Below, one piece after another: positions 56,501-64,000 of a stretch of 64,000 nt of DNA (its first letter is position 1; the number at the start of each line of letters is the position of its first letter). The stretch is from Daphnia pulex (Eukaryota; Arthropoda; Branchiopoda; Diplostraca; Daphniidae). The position numbers and the translations under genes are program-made. Where the stretch lies: positions 434,001 through 498,000 of the forward strand of contig NC_060024.1 of assembly GCF_021134715.1 (NCBI RefSeq), read 5' to 3'. The notes beneath the pieces are model-generated. The model was not told the origin of the DNA. It saw only the letters and a list, made by a program, of their open reading frames with translations, and did not search any database.

Positions 56501-58749
56501 TTGCATCTGGAAAGGAGTCAAATGGACGGGCAAGGTCAGTCGGCCAATCATTCGCCGTTTTGATTGTTTCTCTCTTATGTTTATGTACGACGAGGAAAAA
56601 TGAAAATCGTCTCATTTCCTGCTGGCCCTTTTGTCTTGCGTCGTCTTGACTCGTATTGATTTTTGTCCTCCTCCCACACCACCAAACCCTCCCAGGTGGT
56701 TTACTTCACGGCCCTGTTCCCTTACTTCCTGTTGACGGTGTTGCTCATTCGTGGAGTTACTCTGCCCGGCGCCGCCGAAGGTATCGCTTTCTACCTGACT
56801 CCGGATTTGTCAAGGCTTCGAGACCCGGAGGTAAGTTATTCTTCGAATTCTTTATCTTATTCCACTCTTCCAGCCAAACGGTTGAATTGGACGTTATTTC
56901 CATTCCCATCAATAGGTTTGGATTGATGCCGTGTCTCAAATCTTCTTCTCTTACGGTCTGGGAGTCGGTTCCCTCATCGCTTTGGGAAGCTACAATCAAT
57001 ACAACAACAACGTCTACAGGTGAGAAACGGTGGTGGTCTCGGGCAGAGATCTCGGGTGGTTTGGGGTCTGGTCTGTCTATTCCGTGTCGGGCGACAAATC
57101 ATCGTACTATGTTTACAGAGAATTCCTATAATCGTGCTGTGACGTTTGTTTTGATCAGGCAATCGCTGATAGTCTGCGCCATCAATTCCGGGACGAGTTT
57201 CTTCTCCGGATTCGCCATTTTCTCCGTTATCGGTTTCATGGCCAAGGAACAAAACAAACCAATCAGCGAAGTCGCAGCTTCAGGTGTGTGCAGACCATTG
57301 AACTTTTCTATACGTGATAGCAATGATTAACACATGATTGGTTTTTGTGCTGGGACGGCAAAATAGAACTTAACTAGAGAGAAATCAAATGGCTAGATGA
57401 ATTGTGTTATATAGAAATAAGGCTGAACGCTATAGGGGGTAAAACAATTCAAATTCGTTTCATTGCTTCATTGTTTTTCCTACTTTCAGGTCCTGGACTG
57501 ACATTTTTGGCGTATCCGTCGGCTGTGTTGCAGCTACCGATTTCTCCTCTATGGTCGTGCCTCTTTTTCCTCATGTTCATCACTCTGGGATTGGATTCGC
57601 AGGTTAGAAATCAATCAATCATTTTTCTTTTTAAATGCATACCTTTACGGTGTAGCCCTACGGCTGTTTTTGTCTTGATGAAACAGAAATGAAATATTGA
57701 CTTTTGAAATTGTTTGGCAGTTTTGCACTCTGGAGGGCTTCATAACGGCGGTGGTGGATGAGTGGCCTCGCTTGTTGCGCCGACGCAAAGAGATTTTCAT
57801 CGCCGTTGTTTGTTTCGTTTCTTTCCTTATTGGACTCTCCTGCGTCGCTCAGGTAAAAAAGAAACAAAAGAAACAGAAGAAAAATTGATGACTTAATTAT
57901 TTTCGAACGTGTTTCCCCCCCGGCGGCGAGTCCGACAGCAGCTCATTTTCCCCTTATGGTTAATGTCTATAGCAATAATCAAACAGTAGCCAGAGCTGAT
58001 CAATTATTCCGTGTATAATGATGCGTCGATTTCACCTGTCTACTTGTTGTGTTTGTTTGCCACCTGCTCTGTCATTAGGGAGGCATGTACGTTTTCCAGC
58101 TCTTCAACACTTACGCCTGCAGTAATCTGGTGCTCCTCTGGCTCATCTTCTTCGAGTGCATCGCCATTTCGTGGGGATTCGGAGTCGATCGCTTCTACGA
58201 TGGAATCAAGGATATGATTGGATATTATCCCACTCGTTGGTTCAAATTCTGCTGGTGTTTCACCACTCCACTCATTTGCATTGTTGGTTTTTCTTTCTTT
58301 CTTTTTCTTTTAAATTTCCTTATTGAAGTTGTTGAAAGTTGTTAGAGAGTCACACAACTTTTGATTTGGGTATTTTAGGGCGTCTTTATCTTTTACCTGG
58401 CCGAGTTCACACCTCTGACTTACCTGGACTACCACTACCCGTGGTGGGGTCACTTCATCGGCTTGCTATTAGCCCTCTCGTCCATGATTTGCGTTCCAGC
58501 TTACATGGCCTACGTCGTGTGGAGGCAGGAGGGCAACCTGATGGAGGTAATTCAATCAAGACATACAATACGGCAGTCGTCTACTAAACAGACGGTTATT
58601 TATTAATGAAAACTTTTTTTTTTGCTTTTTTCAAACAGAAACTTCGTCGCACGATGGACGAAATTAGGCCCAAGATCAGTTTGGAGGAGATACGTAACTG
58701 GCACGTGAAGCCTGCGACGCCCAGCAATGAGGCTGTGACGGCCGTCTAG
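53542..58749 (+). CDS. SLC6 sodium/chloride-dependent transporter, GABA-transporter type
   Basis: Fourteen coding exons: 53542-53815, 53933-53950, 55707-55838, 55928-56029, 56101-56269, 56402-56534, 56696-56830, 56916-57019, 57159-57283, 57490-57602, 57721-57852, 58079-58282, 58379-58546 and 58639-58749, giving 639 residues. The 12-helix SLC6 plan is clear: TM1 [18 protein letters not shown]3 [10 protein letters not shown] with the paired tyrosines, an extracellular loop with two cysteines and four N-glycosylation sequons, TM6 [18 protein letters not shown] (chloride and substrate site), and TM8 [15 protein letters not shown] (second sodium site). These features match GAT1-like GABA transporters best. 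It would clear GABA or a related amino acid across the plasma membrane of neurons or glia. Exact substrate is inferred. Start chosen at the first ATG before TM1; an ATG three codons on (MSEK) is possible. Confidence 0.92.
53933..53950 (+). other. 18-nt microexon of the SLC6 gene
   Basis: It is bounded by ...TTTCATTTCAG and GTAAGT. It adds the end of the TM1 loop (YKNGGG), which is invariant in SLC6 proteins and required for frame and function. It precedes a 1,756-bp intron, the longest in the gene. Confidence 0.88.
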
Positions 58750-60206
58750 AAAATCATTTCTTGTCGTCCGTTTTGACCGCCAGCGGACTAGTAGTCACCT
58801 ATTCTACCAACTGTCTAGCGAACGACTGATTCGCCGTATCTACATTTGGATTTGACGGCGTCATCTTTTGTTTCATATCAGTTGCTGTTTCATTGGGTTT
58901 CATTTTTTGATTTTTCTTTCAAAATTCCCCCCTCTTTTTTTACTTGGATTATTTTTTGGGTTTTTGGTTTGTCTCTACGATCTTTTTGGTATTCCAATGA
59001 CTTTCCGACTGCATCTGCTTTTGGCCGGAGCTGTTCACATGTTCAATACGTCTTCCATTGCGAGGCCTCATAATATTTGAATCATCCACTCTATTATTGT
59101 CTCTACATATAACGTTCTTGGTTCTTCGTCTTTGATGTCGATTATTCTACAGTCGATTCTTCCATGGCGCTCTTCGTCAAACCAAACAAATGTGTGTAAG
59201 TGTTACGTCTCCGAGTAGATTTTTGATGATTGGTTTTTTTTTGTCGTGTCCACCCGTCACGTCTGATCTTTTATTTTCATTTCCCTCAACGAATTGTTCC
59301 ATATTTGGGATCCAACTTTTTTACGATGAAAATCAATTCATTCCTTTGTACGGCAACATATCCACAACATATCTTGGATATTTCTCAATGTTTCTATTGC
59401 TTGATAGTTAAACCCTCTCCCCACTTTGTCCCATCATTTGATATTTGGATAAGTCGCACAATCCCTTATTGTGCTCTGGTAAAAGAAGAGCAACAGAAAC
59501 TCGCTTGGTAAATCGCTAGTTGTAGTATCCGTGTAGTTGTTTTTGCATTGCCGGATTGGCGTTTACCTTTCCCCTATGGTCTGTACTGTCATCCGTCAAA
59601 TACAAGTAAAAAACAAAACAAAAAAAAAAATTACAAAAAATCTTACATAATTAAATGCAAAAAAATCCGAAAAGACGCTTTGGACCAGAGCTATAGAACC
59701 CAGATACTATCGGGTACTATATCCTAGCTCTGCTTCGAAATTTACCGCTTTCCTTAATCGGCAGAATTTAACATTTTTGAATAAATTCGACAAGTAGGTA
59801 TTTGAAATATTATCAACTGGTGGTTGAGCCGATTGAGTTACAAGTTTACAACTTACAATTGTCACAATTTACAGATTGTCGACAGAGCTATCTACATATT
59901 CTATTTCTATAGCTCTGGCCTGGTGTCTGGCCCACTGGCTCTGTCCTCTGTTGTCGCCTTGTCGGAGCTTGGTGTGGCAGAGAGAGAAGGAAATTTGAAT
60001 ATCCGGCAACACCGAGGCTCTGAGAAACCCGGGAAACGGCTGTCTTTCCTGCTGCTCTCCTGCTACCGTTTTCTGCTTGGTTCACACACCAGACAGCCCA
60101 AGTACGAAAAATAGTGTGATTAGTGCCCATAAGGTAGTATTGAAAACAGGCGTTTGTAGTATGCGTTTGTTTTGATTAGACTCAAAATATTCAAACGTTC
60201 AACAAG
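58750..60206. other. SLC6 3' UTR and CENP-I upstream region
   Basis: T-rich SLC6 3' UTR to about 59650-59790; AATAAA at 59780. CCAGAGCTATAG at 59685-59696 and its inverted partner CTATAGCTCTGG at 59907-59918 flank ~210 bp. The presumed CENP-I promoter follows, with CTCTGG repeats at 59911-59952. Confidence 0.5.
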
Positions 60207-63200
60207 ATGGCTGAGGCTGAGAGTGACGATGACCAGAGAACGGAAAATAAGTCCAGTGATGGCATGAAAATGACTGAAGAGGAAATTATTAAAACACGTA
60301 ATGTTACTTTCTACCTTTCCTTTTGTATGTTTGACACTTCTAACCTATAATATTATCAGTTCTATCAACATCTGCTGTCAAGATGAAAGATTTGGTGCCA
60401 AGTGGCCCTTTAAAATCTGAAAATGCTATGAAAGTGGCAAAATGGATTCTGACAAGCAATTCTAAAAAGAGGAGTCCTAATGCGATTTTGCAGCGAATCA
60501 AGTGGTTGACAGCAGTTGTTCAATATGGTATTGTTGACTCTCTAGTCGGACTTGAAAATATGTTAACTCCTTTAATACAGCTGATCTACACTGCCAAATA
60601 TGTAATACTCATTTACACTTGATCTAATTTACATTATTAATTAAACATTCAATATTTAACTTCTATTCAGCAAGCATCAGTTTGCCACCTACTCTACATG
60701 ATTGCAACACCCAACATGTACAAATTTCAAGTGGAAAAAATTACCAAGAGCGTTAATATTGTGGGCCTTACAAAGCCACTAGGTAACTGATTTTTTTACA
60801 GCACATGTTCATAATTCAGCCTTGAAAACCAATTAATTTATTAATGCAGCTGGTCTTTTGAGTCGTGTGAAATCCCTTCGCCCTGATTTGGTTCCACAGA
60901 CTATCCCTCATCAAAGCGATGCCATCTCGTTTCCTCAAGCCCCATTTTCGATACGGAACGGTCTGTTCGCGCTTTCAGAAAGCATCAAGGAACGCAATGA
61001 AATACCCAATCAAGTTACTTTCTCCATCGAAACTGGAAAACAAAGGGTACAATTTTTTTTTTCACTACGCTCCCTTCATGAAATTAGTCTCTAATTCCGA
61101 CCATTTAAAAATAGACGAACAAAAATATGAGATTAGACATCATTCCACGAGTTCAGCACTTCAATCTGAAATCCTCTTTTGAAGTCGACTTTCGAAAAAT
61201 GGTGCCCTTGTCTCGATTACAATCGTAATTAAAATTTTTCCAAATAACTTTAAAATTATTCACTCATGTTCTAATAATTTAATATACAGATTTGATGACC
61301 TGCTGAGTCAAATAACTTCAGTTGAACTACCGAATCATGTAGGATCACTACTGGGCAAGAAAGAATATCACTATGTCCTGTCTTTTCATTTCACGCCGCG
61401 CATGGAAGCGCTGTTATCTCAGTGGCTTTATAATGTTCTGTATCACGGTTTGTTGAATTGCGCATGATGTTTTCAGTATTATTATTCAATTTAATTATTT
61501 GATGGTGTCATCAAAATGAAGAGTTCATGGAAAGACCACAGGTTCACGGCAGAGAAGGAAAGACGCTACTTTTACAGAGAATCTTAGAGTTCCAACAAAA
61601 TACTGGACGGAATCTCATGGTATCATTAATTCTCTTTTCCTTAAACTTTAAGAAATTATGTGAAATTCTTTTTCTTTAAGGTCGTTTATAAATTCCTATC
61701 GTTATATCTCCAAACTTGGGATGGAATTCAATTCCGTGATCAAATTTTTCAACTTTTGGCGCAAATTCCTTTTCTCTCATACCCTGGTTTGTTTTAATCA
61801 TTAAGTTAATTCGAATATTTGCAGTAAGATTGAAATTTTTTTCCTAATTCAGATCTTTATGGAAATTTCTTGCAAGTTTTGGAGGGTTTGTTTCACTCCT
61901 GTGATACATCACATCGATTAAAAATCATCGATGTATGTCGAAAGCTCATTCATAATTTGGTATGTAACTGTTGTTTCTTTTACAGCTCATGCATTGAAAT
62001 GAAACTTAAAGACATTTTTTTGTAGCTACTTCAACAATTTGGGTCTGTTAAAAAAGCCAAATTATTATTCCAGAAATCGGAAAAAACAGTTTCACCAGGT
62101 AGTTCATGTATTAGCTTTTTTATTTAACCACCTGCTAACAAATATCCGATACTTTAGATGAGATTTTGAAGTTAGTGGAAGGTACCTACGTCATCAACGA
62201 AGTTATACGTTTTACCGAACGTCTTTTCAATACGGCCTTAACGTCTTCCTCCGATTCTTCACTTGTCTTAAATTCCCTTTTGTTTCATTTATGGGTAAGC
62301 TACTTTTTGAAGTCCAGTTAAAATAACATCATCTAACAAATCTGATGCGCAGCTTATTGATCTGGAATCGGAGTTTAAATTGCCATTCCGGACCTTCTGT
62401 CAACCTATTGCCGTTTATATGGCCTTGTTTTCACCGGCTCCAGTGACCGTTTCACTTGTATGCAAACTTATGTGCAAGTAATTAATTCTTTTATTTTTCA
62501 AGCTAATAAAGATATTTATTAACTGGAATTTCTTGAAATAAAGGTACGGTGAATTAGGGCGAAATCAACTGATCGCTATGTCTCCACTTCCCGAATTGGG
62601 AGAATTTCATCAAGATTCGTTGGAGGAAGCTGCCAGATTGAACCGTTATATTATCGATATATCGAGATGTTTAGTTTATCACAAGGTTCCATTTTGACAT
62701 GCTTTTCTTCATCATGTATCATTTTGAATATTTATATGTTTTCTCGGCAGGCCTTTGCACCAGGCGGAAATTCGATGTTAGCGCTATTACCCCGGAGAAA
62801 CCTGAAAAAACTGTCCAACTTGGGTTCTTTCCAGTCATCTTTTGTTTTGGAAAGACATCCTGCATTTACTGGTGAGTCATTGATTTTTCGTGCTTAATCT
62901 TAATACTAATTTAATTTACTCCCGTATTTTAATTTATGCGTTGTTTGACGTAGGTATTTCCCGTCGATGGCTCAAGTCTAAATCTGGAAATGAAAAGTCT
63001 TTGAAGCTCTTTGAAGAAGTTGATGCCGATTTGGTTAGTTCTCTCATAATTTTGAATAAACAAACAAACAAAAAAAAAAAAAAAAAACACAAAAAAAGAT
63101 AAAAACAACTATTAAGATTAATTTGATATTAAATTTTTTTTTCAGGATGATTACACTCGATACTTGTTGGGTCGTTATACTGCAATAATGGACTATATAC

Positions 63201-63223
63201 AACAGTTCCATAACAGCACTTGA
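60207..63223 (+). CDS. CENPI: Centromere protein I (CENP-I / Mis6 family)
   Basis: Sixteen coding exons: 60207-60297, 60360-60601, 60671-60782, 60850-61046, 61115-61224, 61290-61447, 61522-61619, 61681-61786, 61853-61959, 62026-62098, 62158-62294, 62353-62477, 62544-62685, 62751-62871, 62954-63033 and 63146-63223. They give 658 residues with all phases joining (human about 756). Family blocks seen are AVKWLTAVVQYG-like repeats, VCHLLYMIATPNMYKFQVEK, SRVKSLRPDLVP, FDDLLSQITSVELPNHVGSLL and the terminal RYLLGRYTAIMDYI. CENP-I belongs to the CENP-H/I/K/M part of the constitutive centromere-associated network and helps load CENP-A and hold the kinetochore. Introns are 50-115 bp. AATAAA is at 63305. 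Confidence 0.88.
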
Positions 63224-63304
63224 CATTGTGAAAATGAAATGTAACAGAATATTCTTCGTCTAAGATTCTTCAATTTCTTGAGAATTTTATAAGCACAGTA
63301 CTTC

Positions 63305-63310
63305 AATAAA
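63305..63310 (+). terminator. Polyadenylation signal of CENP-I
   Basis: AATAAA 82 bp after the CENP-I stop codon, followed by a T-rich stretch. Confidence 0.6.
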
Positions 63311-64000
63311 ATTTGCTCAAGTTAAAAATTTCTGTTTTATTCTTCTTTAGTCAAATTTTAGCAGTAAAAAATGTATTTTTTCAGACTATACATCCTTTAT
63401 GAGCGATACGCACATCGTTTTTCGGTTAAAGAAACTAGTGTGGAAGGCAATCGGTTTCCCTACATGAAACACCGTTGCTTAAACAAAAAACAAACATCGT
63501 GCTAGCGAGTGCCAAAGTCTGTAGTCAGAACTGAACGTAACCTCATCTGAAGTTAATTAAAATTTTGGTTTTCCTCTCCCGTTTAAATTGCATTTGTCAA
63601 AATTAAATACTAAGCAAATAACACCATTCAAACGGGAAAAAGCCGTCGGGCTTTTTATTCTTAGTAAAAAAATTATATATATGCCCAAAGAATACGGAAA
63701 ACTGTAATCGACCGTAAGCTCAGTTAATTATTATGTAAGCCGTTGCTGTCGTTGAATATTCATTATCATTTATGTCGCCCTTGTCTTTCCTTTGTCTTTG
63801 TTGTGAAATTCAGTGAATTACAATCTGTTAAAACTATAGATCACGATATTATGGATTACGTAATGAGCGCACCGGTCTCATTTTTCCTTCCTACACATTT
63901 CACGAACCATCATTTGTCACCTGATAACTTGAACAGATTTTCTCAAAAAAGTGAAAACGTTATGATTGTTATGTAAATAAACATTTTGACTAATGTATAA
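63311..64000. other. Right-edge intergenic sequence
   Basis: AT-rich. It has a short hairpin AAAAAGCC-GTCG-GGCTTTTT at about 63638-63658 and a 77-codon frame (63743-63976) with no recognised domain. No gene called. Confidence 0.4.

Noticed and set aside
63638..63658. GC-rich hairpin followed by T-run resembling a rho-independent terminator
   Set aside because: The window is eukaryotic with spliced genes; such a hairpin has no known terminator role here.

Overview
This is a eukaryotic genomic window, most likely from a branchiopod crustacean such as Daphnia. That is an inference from four conserved multi-exon genes with many short introns (mostly 55-120 bp, GT-AG), arthropod-type coding sequences, and a dense mix of gypsy, copia, LINE, piggyBac and MITE sequence. 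Nothing bacterial is present.

The left ~39 kb is a repeat-rich block. From the left: a small zinc-binding exon at the edge; a decayed Ty3/gypsy element on the minus strand (462-7962) with one LTR, gag, protease-RT-RNase H and a frameshifted integrase; a truncated copia fragment on the plus strand (8115-10556); a broken protein-kinase gene (13302-14060); one copy of a ~540-bp structured repeat (14067-14597); and a nested cluster (14818-27612). In that cluster a LINE on the minus strand was split by a Ty1/copia element (LTRs 15819-16078 and 25004-25263), which was itself hit by a 1,036-bp palindromic TA-flanked element (19335-20370) and a second LINE (20793-23212). A second copy of the ~540-bp repeat lies at 29554-30105. 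Then come an orphan TATA/Inr pair, an unrecognised broken ORF pair, a DDE transposase with internal stops (32536-33429), a TA-flanked MITE (34836-35088), an apparently intact two-exon piggyBac-like transposase (35328-37952) and an 811-bp non-autonomous DNA element (38559-39369).

The right ~24 kb is the gene-bearing part, all on the plus strand: PRPF18 (splicing factor, 7 exons, 355 aa), PSMD2/Rpn1 (26S proteasome base, 10 exons, 927 aa), an SLC6 sodium/chloride-dependent GABA-type transporter (14 coding exons including an 18-nt microexon, 639 aa) and CENP-I (inner kinetochore, 16 exons, 658 aa). A 6.7-kb stretch rich in microsatellites precedes the transporter and probably holds its promoter and 5' UTR. 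These genes do not form a pathway; three are housekeeping genes and one is a membrane transporter.

The most unusual observation is in the nested copia element. Its gag-pol frame is interrupted by several sequences that look like spliceosomal introns (GT...AG with T-rich 3' ends). Removing one of them (20520-20582) restores the frame exactly between the gag zinc knuckle and the protease DSGA motif. The same element has a primer-binding site matching the anticodon arm of initiator tRNA-Met (half-tRNA priming, as in Drosophila copia), and a remnant of a second tandem copy beyond its 5' LTR. All exon boundaries were read by eye and no database search was run.
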